A stretch of DNA of 64,000 nt from a virus: positions 1 through 64,000 of IMG/VR virus record IMGVR_UViG_3300050120_000169. One strand, written 5' to 3'. Of the stretch, positions 40,930 through 47,953 are shown one piece after another. Position 1 is the stretch's first letter. Every line of letters starts with the position of its first letter. The translations under genes were made by a program, and so were the position numbers. The notes beneath the pieces are model-generated. The model saw only the letters and a list, made by a program, of their open reading frames with translations. It did no database searches and was not told the origin of the DNA.

Positions 40930-41961
40930 ATGAGTCTCTGGACCGATCTATCAGCACGCGGGCGTAATCTGGTGTTACACGAACTGGAGCGCGTGTTCGA
41001 TCCTAATACTGGGCGATTCTTGTCCCAGCTTCTTTACTGGTATTCCCCCGACTCCAAGCATGACACCCGAGCGACTGTCCAATACGATGGGCGATCCTGG
41101 GTGGCGCGCACCAAAGAGCAGTGGATTATCGACACCAACATGTCAGAGTGGCGGATCCGGGTGGCTATGGAGCGCCTGCTTGAACTTGGTTTGATCGAGC
41201 GGCAAATACTTCCCTACCACAACCAGCAAGTCCGGCACCTGTGGCTAAATGTCCCGGCCCTGGTGGAGTTCATTGCACAAAACGATGCACGCGAAGAACT
41301 GTCTCAGGAGCAGGGGGAGTGTGAATTCCTCACGACCCCCGTGAGTGTTCCTCACGCCCTCTATAAATACAAAGAATTAGAAGAGAGCTTTACAGTCACA
41401 GCCCCTGGACAAGCCCCAGGGACTAACACCCATACCCTGGCTGACTTATCACAGGGACAGGAGAACACAACCATGAACATCAATGACGTCCTGGCAAACA
41501 AAAAGATAGCTGCCCCCGTGGCGAATGTAACGCCCTCGGTACTGGCACTCTTTTGGAAGAAACGACAGGCCGAGTACATCGGGGGGTATGTCAAGGATTT
41601 GACTGGCAAACAACTAGGTCAGCTTAAATTCTTACTGAAGGGTGTCGGCCCCGAGCGATCCCTCGCGGTGATTAATTTCGTGTTCGAGAACTGGGCGCGC
41701 TTTGCCCTGCAAGTAAAGTCTGACAAAGGATTGTTGACTGTTCCTGCGGCCCCGGACATTGGCTTTTTGACCGCTTATCACGACATCGCCGTGCAATTGA
41801 TTGCGGAAAAACAGCCGACCTCGCCAGTGAGTGCAAAACCGGTTATCATACCGGTAACGCCAAAACTGGAGAAAAACCCGGAACCGGCTGAGGTTGAGAA
41901 GAAAATGAGTTACGAAGAAATGATGGGGTACGTGGCTTCGGTTAAGGCCGGTAAGGAGTAG
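40930..41961 (+). CDS. Replication initiator / helicase-loader-like protein
   Basis: A 343-residue protein. Residues 1-110 look like a winged-helix domain of the type found in phage replication organisers: LYWYSPDSKHDTR, then KEQWIIDTNMSEWRIRVAMERLLELGLIERQI and a wing HLWLN. After a linker a second helical domain (NVTPSVLALFWKKRQAEYIGG, QLKFLLKGVG, NFVFENWARFA) follows, with a palindrome copy read as VQLIAEK at about residue 288 and a disordered Pro/Glu-rich end. Position two genes before DnaB supports a role in replication start. No Walker motif. Confidence 0.6.
   Translation: MSLWTDLSARGRNLVLHELERVFDPNTGRFLSQLLYWYSPDSKHDTRATVQYDGRSWVARTKEQWIIDTNMSEWRIRVAMERLLELGLIERQILPYHNQQVRHLWLNVPALVEFIAQNDAREELSQEQGECEFLTTPVSVPHALYKYKELEESFTVTAPGQAPGTNTHTLADLSQGQENTTMNINDVLANKKIAAPVANVTPSVLALFWKKRQAEYIGGYVKDLTGKQLGQLKFLLKGVGPERSLAVINFVFENWARFALQVKSDKGLLTVPAAPDIGFLTAYHDIAVQLIAEKQPTSPVSAKPVIIPVTPKLEKNPEPAEVEKKMSYEEMMGYVASVKAGKE
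41791..41806. repeat. Dispersed palindrome, TTGA-loop copy, intragenic
   Basis: GTGCAATTGATTGCGG; inner 14 bases match. Read as V-Q-L-I-A-E inside the initiator-like gene. Confidence 0.85.
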
Positions 41962-41963
41962 TC

Positions 41964-42506
41964 GTGAGCGCTGTAGCGGAGCAGAAACCAGTCGAAGTGA
42001 TCGATAAGACCGTTCACTGGCAAATTCTGAAGGAAATGACGCGTGTTTGCGAAATTGCAAACGTGCCGCCTCAGTTCGTCCGTAATTCGATGAAAAGTTA
42101 CTGTACCGACAGTGAGATAGAGTGGGTGCGGACGTTCAATGTCACGCGCAAGGATGGCCTGGGAGGTTTATGCCTGACCGGAGCGGATTCTATTACGCGT
42201 TGCATGGCCGTTACCGGTACGCTGGTGCGGCATTTTGTTGATGCTCGACTGATGACGCTGAATAACGTGGTGGGTAGCCCCGAGGCCGCAGTATTGCCGA
42301 CCGTACTGGTGATTCCGAATTTCTACGTCAAGAGCACGGCAGGTAAGCAGTTGACCGGCTGGCAGGTTCAAACGCTGTTCGATGTGATGCTGGCGCGATT
42401 CAGTGCCAACAAACCGACCGTGGTTTATGTCGAGGACAAGAAGGCCCTCGCATTGGATTACGGCGCGCAGATGGCCGACCACATACAGCAATTCGCGCAA
42501 GCCTAA
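41964..42506 (+). CDS. Hypothetical replication-region protein
   Basis: A 180-residue protein with GTG start and AAGGAG upstream. Mixed fold with TVHWQILKEMTRVCEIANVP, FVDARLMTLNNVVGSPEAA and VLPTVLVIPNFYV; a later GWQVQTLFDVMLARF helix and TVVYVEDKKALALDYG suggest an alpha/beta ATPase-like or small binding protein, but there is no clear P-loop. Located between the initiator-like protein and DnaB; a loader role is possible but unproven. Confidence 0.5.
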   Translation: MSAVAEQKPVEVIDKTVHWQILKEMTRVCEIANVPPQFVRNSMKSYCTDSEIEWVRTFNVTRKDGLGGLCLTGADSITRCMAVTGTLVRHFVDARLMTLNNVVGSPEAAVLPTVLVIPNFYVKSTAGKQLTGWQVQTLFDVMLARFSANKPTVVYVEDKKALALDYGAQMADHIQQFAQA

Positions 42507-42524
42507 GATACGGAAGGATATAAA

Positions 42525-42971
42525 ATGGCGGTGAACCGTTACAGTCACCCTGTACACGGCATGAAGGGAACGCCGACTTATCAATCATGGGAATCCATGA
42601 AGCGGCGTTGCAAAGACCCGAAGAAGAAATATGTTCAGCGCGGGATTAAAGTTTGCGAGCGCTGGGAAAGTTTTCTGAATTTTTTGGCAGATATGGGGAT
42701 TAGGCCAGAAGGCACGACCTTAGAACGCCAAAATAATGATAAAGGTTATGCGCCTGGAAATTGTATATGGGCCACCATGAAAGAGCAGTCAAGAAACAAA
42801 ACTTCAAATGTTTTCTTGACGTTTGACAATGAAACTCTATGTACAGCCGACTGGGCTAGAAAAACTGGTATCAGCCATAAGGTGATTCGGGAACGAGTCA
42901 ACCGAGGCTGGTCCGTAGAAGATGCACTAACAATTAAGCCCGTAGTCGGAGCAAATAGTCATGGCTGTTAA
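42525..42971 (+). CDS. HNH-type homing endonuclease with HTH tail, inserted before dnaB
   Basis: A 148-residue protein of the phage HNH family with HGMKGTPTYQSWESMKRRC, a CERWESFLNFLADMG-type core, and GTTLERQNNDKGYAPGNCIWAT (the D/N-x-x-Y-x-x-x-NC element). The C-terminal 45 residues form a helix-turn-helix (CTADWARKTGISHKVIRERV). It is AT-richer than its neighbours. It overlaps dnaB by 11 bases, and its first four residues, MAVN, are the same as those of DnaB, suggesting it captured the original dnaB start. Confidence 0.85.
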   Translation: MAVNRYSHPVHGMKGTPTYQSWESMKRRCKDPKKKYVQRGIKVCERWESFLNFLADMGIRPEGTTLERQNNDKGYAPGNCIWATMKEQSRNKTSNVFLTFDNETLCTADWARKTGISHKVIRERVNRGWSVEDALTIKPVVGANSHGC

Positions 42972-44256
42972 TCTCGGTCTTCGGGCGATTCGTCGCCTCT
43001 GCGAACAACAGGAAACATACGAGTGGTATAAGTCAAAACTGAGTCCGTTGTTGTTTAAACCGAACGAACAGCCAGTTTTTAAGTGGGTTGACGATTTCGT
43101 ACGGACTCACCACGCACTACCTCAAATCGATACGTTGGTGAAATACTTCCCCGCCGTGGCTGATGTCCCGGCGACCGAAGTAGCTAGTTATTACGTGGAC
43201 TTGCTGGAGAACGATTACTGCTTTTCGAAAATCGTGCAGTGTGGTCAGGATAGTGCCAACCTACTGAAAGAGAATAATGCGGCCTGGAAGCCAGCCGCCG
43301 AGATCCTGCGGCGAACGCTTAACGACATTTCCCGCCAGCAGTATCGGGAAAAGATTATGGATTTCGGAGCCGAGGCCAATAGTTTGTTGACCAAGACCTA
43401 TTACGGCTTGGAGAAAGTGCCGAATATCAGCGGTTTTGGCTGGCCGTACATGGATGAAATGGGTGGGGCGATGCCCGGGGACGTGGTGAGCTTCATTGGA
43501 CGCCCACAAATGGGTAAGTCTTGGCTCACGTTGTACACCGCGCTACATAACTGGCGAGTGCGCAAGCACAGTGTGTTGTTCGTCAGCATGGAAATGAGTC
43601 ACTTGCCAATCGCCCAACGTGCGGCGACGATGATTGCCCACACGAATTTGACGCAGTTAAAGCACGGGCACCATTCGGACAAGGGTTATTCGACGCAGAC
43701 CGAGAAGCTGTTTTTCTCCAGTATGGAGACGATCACCAGTCCAGTCGAAGACGGTGGCGCACGGTTGTACATTGTTGACGGTAACCTAGCAGCGGACATG
43801 GAGGACATCTTCTCCCTGGCTGATCAATTGGGATGTCAGACGGTGATTATTGACGGCGCTTATCTTTGCCGCCACAAAAACGGACGCCTGGACCGATTCA
43901 CACGAGCGGCTGAAAACTGCGAAAGCATGAAGCGCTACAGCAATGACCTGATGCTCGCCAGCTTTGCTAGTTGGCAGTTCAACCGGCAGGCGGCGGATAA
44001 GCAGAAGAAAAAAGGCGGCACGGCTGAAATTGGGTTGGAAGACATCGGGTACTCGGATGCCATTCCCCAGATCAGTAGTATCGTGCTGGGGCTATTCCAA
44101 GAAGACGGGGTGGAGACTATGACCAAGAAAAACATCCGGGTCATGAAAGGCCGGGGTGGCGAGGTAGGTGAGTTCGACATTGGGTGGGATTTCAACACTA
44201 TGAATTTTGATCAAATCGGGATTAAGACCGAGGATTTTCAAAATATTTATATTTGA
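42961..44256 (+). CDS. Replicative DNA helicase, DnaB-type
   Basis: A 431-residue protein. The N-terminal 150 residues are the primase-interacting helical domain. The RecA-like core has Walker A SFIGRPQMGKSWLT (about residues 178-187), followed by VRKHSVLFVSMEMSHLPIAQR (motif H1a), a QTVIIDGAYL Walker B segment and a C-terminal QISSIVLGLFQED / RGGEVGEFDIGWDF closing part. It would unwind DNA 5'-3' at the phage fork together with the primase at 48174. An early promoter starts at its 3' end. Confidence 0.85.
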   Translation: MAVNLGLRAIRRLCEQQETYEWYKSKLSPLLFKPNEQPVFKWVDDFVRTHHALPQIDTLVKYFPAVADVPATEVASYYVDLLENDYCFSKIVQCGQDSANLLKENNAAWKPAAEILRRTLNDISRQQYREKIMDFGAEANSLLTKTYYGLEKVPNISGFGWPYMDEMGGAMPGDVVSFIGRPQMGKSWLTLYTALHNWRVRKHSVLFVSMEMSHLPIAQRAATMIAHTNLTQLKHGHHSDKGYSTQTEKLFFSSMETITSPVEDGGARLYIVDGNLAADMEDIFSLADQLGCQTVIIDGAYLCRHKNGRLDRFTRAAENCESMKRYSNDLMLASFASWQFNRQAADKQKKKGGTAEIGLEDIGYSDAIPQISSIVLGLFQEDGVETMTKKNIRVMKGRGGEVGEFDIGWDFNTMNFDQIGIKTEDFQNIYI

Positions 44257-44280
44257 CAAATATCGAATTCGGCTTATAAT
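44253..44280 (+). promoter_or_regulatory. Early-type promoter, TTTGACAAA class
   Basis: TTGACA (44253-44258), 16 bp spacer, consensus TATAAT (44275-44280). It overlaps the last codons of dnaB and drives a structured RNA leader. Confidence 0.9.
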
Positions 44281-44470
44281 GCAATCTGGTTGGGTGGCGG
44301 ATTGCGCCGGAACCCCCAGGCGGCTGGGTGTCTCCCGTGCGATTTGCCGCTCGACCGCCTTAACAAGTGCGGTTAAGCGGATAGGTTGTTTGATCATGCC
44401 CACCTGGGGGATGCCCAGGGGTTGTATGGCTGGCAGGCTGTCTACTTAACCGCATTTCAACCTCAATGGA
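44281..44470 (+). ncRNA. Two-domain structured RNA leader
   Basis: Between the promoter and the 44477 gene lie 190 bases with strong pairing. Domain 1: GGCGGATTGC (about 44296-44305) pairs with GCGATTTGCC (44339-44348, partly wobble) around a CCCAG/CTGGG hairpin. Domain 2: TGCGGTTAAG (44368-44377) pairs perfectly with CTTAACCGCA (44445-44454) around a CCTGGG/CCCAGG hairpin (44403-44419). No T-arm is seen, so it is not a tRNA. It could be a stable ncRNA or a riboregulator of the downstream gene. Confidence 0.6.
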
Positions 44471-44476
44471 GTGACT

Positions 44477-45274
44477 ATGACCGTATTACATGAATTACTT
44501 GCAGCAGAAAAGACGGTGACCAGTGCGCGTGACCGCCTCACCGAAGACACAGACAACAAGTTCGGCAAGCAGGAATCCTTCTTTACCGGGGGCACCAAAA
44601 CCCTCGAAATGTTGGGTGACGATCAAGCCAATAAGTCCATCGAAGCCGCAGCGCGGGCCGACAAGGAACTGGCAACCACTGTGGTAGCGACACTTGACTA
44701 CTACCTGACGTATTGGGCCAAGGCCGAGACGTTACTGGCGCAAAAGAACCTGACCAATACCCGGGCACTGGCTGACCTCGAATTTCGCGGCACCACGATT
44801 GCCAACGATGTACCGGTTGACGAACTGATGGGCCTGGAAGTGCGGCTGACGGATTTTCGTAAGCTGGCTTTGCGGATCCCCACGCTCGATGCCAGCCGGG
44901 AATGGCAGTACGATACGAGTGCCGAGCAACAGGGCACCTATCGGGCGGTCAAGCCTACTGTTACGACCAAAACCGAGAAGGTGGAAGTACCGGTTATTCT
45001 GGTGCAACCGACCAAGGAACACCCGGCACAGGTCAAGATCAGTAGCGCGGACAAGGTGGTGGGCACGTTCACGACCCAGCATACCAGCGGCGCTATTGCG
45101 GCGATTCAGAAGGCCAATTTGCTGGCGGTGATCGATGATCTGATCATTTCTGTCAAGGCCGCCCGGGTGCGTGCTAACTCGGTAGAAGTCAGCAAGGTCC
45201 CGGGTTTGGGCGAAACGATCAAAACACTGTTGATGGAGCCGTTGAAGGCGGCCCCGATCAACAATGCGGTATAA
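44477..45274 (+). CDS. Hypothetical protein downstream of the structured RNA
   Basis: A 265-residue protein; ATG 44477 follows CTCAATGGAGTGA. N-terminal HELLAAEKTVTSARDRLTED and FTGGTKTLEMLGDD, then helical TTVVATLDYYLTYWAKAETLLA and a C-terminal beta/alpha part (KVEVPVILVQPTKEHPAQVKI, SVKAARVRANSVEVSKV). The arrangement (leucine-rich start, a central R-x-x-Y-like part, C-terminal KAARxxAN) resembles a widespread uncharacterised family of about 260 residues in phages and bacteria. It lies between a structured RNA and the split tRNA region, so an RNA-related role is worth testing. Confidence 0.55.
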   Translation: MTVLHELLAAEKTVTSARDRLTEDTDNKFGKQESFFTGGTKTLEMLGDDQANKSIEAAARADKELATTVVATLDYYLTYWAKAETLLAQKNLTNTRALADLEFRGTTIANDVPVDELMGLEVRLTDFRKLALRIPTLDASREWQYDTSAEQQGTYRAVKPTVTTKTEKVEVPVILVQPTKEHPAQVKISSADKVVGTFTTQHTSGAIAAIQKANLLAVIDDLIISVKAARVRANSVEVSKVPGLGETIKTLLMEPLKAAPINNAV

Positions 45275-45318
45275 ACAGTAAGTGCGAAACAGGTAGCGTT
45301 ATCGTTATAGTTGGCGTC

Positions 45319-45353
45319 GGGTTAGGTTGGTTCGAATCCAACCCGTCCCGCCA
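45319..45353 (+). tRNA. 3' half of a class II (Ser-like) tRNA, placed before its 5' half
   Basis: Variable-arm strand GGGTT (45319-45323), T-arm GTTGG-TTCGAAT-CCAAC (45326-45342), acceptor CCGTCCC (45343-45349), discriminator G and encoded CCA (45351-45353). The matching acceptor strand GGGACGG is not upstream but 33 bases downstream, at 45386. Discriminator G and a long variable arm are Ser-like features. Confidence 0.65.
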
Positions 45354-45359
45354 AGTTTT

Positions 45360-45375
45360 CCGCAATTAACTGCGG
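45360..45375. repeat. Dispersed palindrome, TTAA-loop variant, between tRNA halves
   Basis: CCGCAATTAACTGCGG; one mismatch in the right arm. It occupies the 32-base spacer between the CCA end of the tRNA 3' half and the start of the 5' half. Confidence 0.85.
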
Positions 45376-45385
45376 AGGATTTCAC

Positions 45386-45435
45386 GGGACGGTGGCCGAG
45401 TGGATACAGGCCCACATGCGAATGTGGAAAGACCC
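45386..45435 (+). tRNA. 5' half of the class II (Ser-like) tRNA, placed after its 3' half
   Basis: Acceptor GGGACGG (45386-45392), TG, D-arm GCC-GAGTGGATACA-GGC, then an arm CCACA-TGCGAA-TGTGG (45412-45427) and GACCC (45431-45435). GGGACGG pairs 7/7 with CCGTCCC of the upstream 3' half and GACCC pairs with its GGGTT as a variable-arm stem. The anticodon loop is six bases, T-GCG-AA, one short of normal, so the anticodon cannot be assigned safely. Immediately downstream no T-arm with a fitting acceptor exists. Confidence 0.6.
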
Positions 45436-45534
45436 AGTTTATGATTTTCGTATCACCTGTCAGCATTGTCTTATGCAACAGCGGCAAAAGTAGTCCGGCA
45501 AGCAGCTTCGCGCACCCCTGATAAGAGCGCGAAG

Positions 45535-45573
45535 CATAAGTCAAGGTCATCGGTTCGAACCCGGTCGCCTCCT
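45535..45573 (+). tRNA. 3' half of a CAT-anticodon (Met/Ile2-like) tRNA, placed before its 5' half
   Basis: CATAA (45535-45539; anticodon CAT), stem GTCAA (45540-45544), GGTC, T-arm ATCGG-TTCGAAC-CCGGT (45549-45565), acceptor CGCCTCC (45566-45572) and T73, followed by CCT rather than CCA. Upstream a 9 bp hairpin GCTTCGCGC/GCGCGAAGC (45504-45534) ends in G just before CATAA, as a group I intron P9 and terminal G would. The 5' half is 493 bases downstream. Confidence 0.6.
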
Positions 45574-45593
45574 CCTGAGTAACTTGTAAAACT

Positions 45594-46055
45594 ATGAATG
45601 CTAAGCAGTACATTCTTGACCGGAGTTTGGAAATAGGGGATTGCTGGATATGGCAGCAATCTACGGATAAGAATGGTTACGGTTGTGCCTGTTTTAATGG
45701 TGTGTATTTAGGCGCTCACCGGCTTTCATTCATGGCTTTTGTTGGGGAAATACCTTCTGGTATAAAAGTGTTACATACTTGCGATATTCCTTCTTGTGTG
45801 CGACCACAACATCTATTTCTTGGAAGTCATCAAGACAACATGGATGATATGGTTAAAAAAGGGAGGTCTGCCAAGGGTGTGCATATGAATACTGGAAGTG
45901 CGCACGGTTCAGCGGTTTTGACGGAAGACCAAGTTTTACTAATTCGCAAACTTTGTGAAGAAGGTAGGTCACAAAATTCAGTGGAAAGAGAATTTGGATT
46001 GTCCAAAGGACTAGTGAATAAAATAGTGCGTAGAAAACTATGGACCCACATATAG
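45594..46055 (+). CDS. HNH_3-type homing endonuclease between tRNA halves
   Basis: A 153-residue protein. [65 protein letters not shown] is the HNH_3 pattern (HTC...C-V-x-P-x-HL...G-T/S-x-x-x-N-x-x-D). The C-terminal 45 residues are a helix-turn-helix ([30 protein letters not shown]). AT-rich relative to its neighbours. It lies between the 3' and 5' halves of one permuted tRNA, suggesting that it mobilises or once mobilised this element. Confidence 0.85.
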   Translation: [153 protein letters not shown]

Positions 46056-46065
46056 GTTACTGAGC

Positions 46066-46096
46066 GGAGGCGTAGCTCAGCGGTAGAGCATTGGCT
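46066..46096 (+). tRNA. 5' half of the CAT-anticodon tRNA, placed after its 3' half
   Basis: Acceptor GGAGGCG (46066-46072), TA, D-arm GCTC-AGCGGTA-GAGC (46075-46089), A26, stem TTGGC (46091-46095) and T. GGAGGCG pairs 7/7 with CGCCTCC and TTGGC pairs with GTCAA (one G-U) of the 3' half at 45535-45573. Joined, T + CATAA gives a U-CAU-AA anticodon loop. The sequence after T46096 is AATTGAG, like the start of phage T4 td and cyanobacterial tRNA-Leu group I introns. Confidence 0.65.
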
Positions 46097-46251
46097 AATT
46101 GAGTTATCGTAACTGGCTTGGATGTGATGAAAAACGCAGTTGGGTGAAAGCCGAAGTCCCCAGCAGGAGTCGGGCATGACAAATGCGCGGGGGCTTTCTA
46201 ACTGGCCTTGGACACAGGACCGGGCAGAAAGCGCACTTCAATGGAGTGACC
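46097..46251 (+). ncRNA. Possible 5' part of a permuted group I intron
   Basis: This gap before the 46252 gene has no credible ORF. It begins AATTGAG followed by a small hairpin AGTTA-TCG-TAACT, then AAAACGCA (about 46130-46137) that can pair with TGCG after GACAAA (about 46178-46187), the order J3/4-P4-P5-J5/4-P4' of group I introns. A 3' part with GTCC and a terminal hairpin plus G lies upstream of the tRNA 3' half (about 45440-45534). The P7 5' strand was not found, so the ribozyme is unproven. Confidence 0.4.
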
Positions 46252-46434
46252 GTGATTGATACCACACAAACCCCGTATTACAAGGGTTACAAAGCCTTCC
46301 TAGATTACAACCGGGGCGATACCCCCATGCCTGACAACCCATTTGTAGAAGGTAGCAATGATTACGGGCGGTGGGTTGATGGGTATGGCGATGCTCTTGG
46401 CGACTGGGAAGCCTGGATGGAAAGCGATATTTAG
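46252..46434 (+). CDS. Small hypothetical protein, GTG start
   Basis: A 60-residue protein; GTG 46252 follows TTCAATGGAGTGACC, the recurring early leader. It is aromatic and acidic (YYKGYKAFLDYNRGD, NDYGRWVDGYGDALGDWEAW), reminiscent of the small W/Y/G-rich phage proteins with repeated G-x-x-x-x-W pattern. Function unknown. Confidence 0.55.
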   Translation: MIDTTQTPYYKGYKAFLDYNRGDTPMPDNPFVEGSNDYGRWVDGYGDALGDWEAWMESDI

Positions 46435-46443
46435 GAGCAGCAC

Positions 46444-47280
46444 ATGGCATTGAATTTTGTTGGTGGTAAGCCGGTAAAAGTGGATAAGAAGATTATCCCT
46501 GTTGAAGAAATAAAAACCCCCGCTCCCCCTCCTTCGGGGGACTTCAAGTATTCGGATAAAGAACTGGCCGCGTTCCTGCTTGAGCAAGCACAGCAAATCA
46601 AGGCTGCGACTGCTGTACCGGGTTCGTTGTTGACCGCACAAGAACCGGAAAAGATACCGATCTACGTCAATGTTACGCATACAGTGGCCCCCGCCCCCTC
46701 GATTTTTGGATCATCGGGCATTCTAAACAACGAATTGTATGCCCAAGGCGTCACGCCACCCCCCGGGACGGTATTGGCCGATGGCACGACCACGTACTTG
46801 AGTAAGCTGCAAATCCCCGTTTCGGAATTAACGGTCGAGGACCAAGTAAAGCTTTCTCAGGACCAAGAACCGCAGTCAATTGCGGTGGAACAGGCGCACT
46901 CGGAAGTGCTGACGTTGGTAGACGAGTACACCGAACTGCAAGCGGAAATCGATGCCGTTGACATTTCTGCCCAGTTGAAAGCCCAGGAAACGATCAAAAA
47001 GCGGCTGGCGCAGATTGCCAAATCCGATAATTACCCGTCGAATAAACCCGTACAGCTATGCGGCACGCATGGCAACTACGTGGAGTTCAGCGCGGCGGCC
47101 AACTCGGTGAAGATCACCGACAAGGCGGGTATGGCGATGTATCTCGGTGCGCCAGTGTGGATTGAGCACACCGAAATGACGCTGGCCGAAGCCAAGAAGA
47201 TCCTCAGCGAAAACGAACTTGCCAAGTACACGTCTAACGTCCCGGGTAGTCGGACGCTCAAAACCGTTTATAAGGGGTAG
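46444..47280 (+). CDS. Hypothetical protein with Pro-rich segments
   Basis: A 278-residue protein. An N-terminal short beta segment and PPPSG linker, helix KELAAFLLEQAQQIKAA, a Pro/Thr-rich middle, a coiled helix (A-H-S-E-V-L-T-L-V-D-E-Y-T-E-L-Q-A-E) and a C-terminal domain (GTHGNYVEFSAAANSVKI, MTLAEAKKILSENELAKY). The palindrome copy gives PQSIAVE at about residue 143. No family recognised. Confidence 0.5.
   Translation: MALNFVGGKPVKVDKKIIPVEEIKTPAPPPSGDFKYSDKELAAFLLEQAQQIKAATAVPGSLLTAQEPEKIPIYVNVTHTVAPAPSIFGSSGILNNELYAQGVTPPPGTVLADGTTTYLSKLQIPVSELTVEDQVKLSQDQEPQSIAVEQAHSEVLTLVDEYTELQAEIDAVDISAQLKAQETIKKRLAQIAKSDNYPSNKPVQLCGTHGNYVEFSAAANSVKITDKAGMAMYLGAPVWIEHTEMTLAEAKKILSENELAKYTSNVPGSRTLKTVYKG
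46870..46885. repeat. Dispersed palindrome, TCAA-loop copy, intragenic
   Basis: CCGCAGTCAATTGCGG, one mismatch (CAG for CAA, a synonymous Gln codon). Read as P-Q-S-I-A-V. Confidence 0.85.
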
Positions 47281-47282
47281 TC

Positions 47283-47462
47283 ATGGTAGATACCGATGTC
47301 CTAATTGCGGCCTTGGCTGACCAGCACGATATTATTGACTCGCTGTTGGCCGAGCTTATTACTGCGAAACCCGGATGGTTCCCTACACAAAGTCCGTTGT
47401 GGCTGCGAATTGTATCCGCGCACGAGATTTTGGTGGAGGCCCAACGTGAGCAAAAAGGGTAA
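47283..47462 (+). CDS. Small hypothetical protein
   Basis: A 59-residue helical protein (DVLIAALADQHDIIDSLLAE) with a hydrophobic aromatic middle (KPGWFPTQSPLWLRIVSAHE). It begins two bases after the previous stop and overlaps the next gene by 17 bases. No function assigned. Confidence 0.45.
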   Translation: MVDTDVLIAALADQHDIIDSLLAELITAKPGWFPTQSPLWLRIVSAHEILVEAQREQKG

Positions 47463-47643
47463 GCCTAAGTTTTATGTGCCCTGTACTCCGGCTGGCACGC
47501 CCTGCGTGTGGAATGCCGGAAAGACTGAGCAAGAAGCGTGGGAGAACCTCATGATGGATGCCAGTCATATGCCGTACACAGGCATAGATGCGTTCAAAGC
47601 TCGGGGCTACACAGTGGAGGAATGGGATTATGATCCGCGATGA
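47446..47643 (+). CDS. Small hypothetical protein, GTG start
   Basis: A 65-residue protein starting at GTG 47446, which has GGAGG seven bases upstream. KPKFYVPCTPAGTPCVWNAG followed by helix KTEQEAWENLMMDA and a GIDAFKARGYTVEEW end is a typical small single-domain phage protein (the last part resembles G-x-x-x-x-x-x-R-G-Y-x-V modules). Function unknown. Confidence 0.5.
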   Translation: MSKKGKPKFYVPCTPAGTPCVWNAGKTEQEAWENLMMDASHMPYTGIDAFKARGYTVEEWDYDPR

Positions 47644-47953
47644 AGTAAAGCCGGATTGGCTACAACTTTGTTTCGACAATAACTACATCGATTTTGTGGA
47701 GTTTCCCGAGGGTGCGGCGTATGAAAACGCGGCTATCCACAAATTCATGTACACCTGGGGTATCCTTGCGGGCTTGAATTCCTGTGGGTACGAAAACCGC
47801 TGGTGTTACTCTACAGAAGAAGATGCACACCGGGCGCTGATGGACTGGCGATTACGTGGTGGTGAGGAAGAACCCGATGGCTGGCACCGTGAATTAGCAC
47901 ACGGTCGCCGCCGTCCAGATGGAGACGCAAGCCGTGAATACATCAACTGGTAA
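47630..47953 (+). CDS. Hypothetical protein
   Basis: A 107-residue protein; ATG 47630 has GGAGG upstream inside the previous gene. LCFDNNYIDFVEFPEGAAY, KFMYTWGILAGLNSCGYENRWCY (two Cys) and EEDAHRALMDWRLRGG. Small alpha/beta protein with an acidic-aromatic surface, coupled to both neighbours. Not recognised. Confidence 0.5.
   Translation: MIRDEVKPDWLQLCFDNNYIDFVEFPEGAAYENAAIHKFMYTWGILAGLNSCGYENRWCYSTEEDAHRALMDWRLRGGEEEPDGWHRELAHGRRRPDGDASREYINW

Noticed and set aside
45386-45573. Reading 45386-45435 and 45535-45573 as the two halves of one intron-containing tRNA in normal order
   Set aside because: The acceptor strands GGGACGG and CGCCTCC do not pair (three or more mismatches), whereas each pairs perfectly with the other-order partner. 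The gap of about 100 bases is also too short for a complete group I intron.
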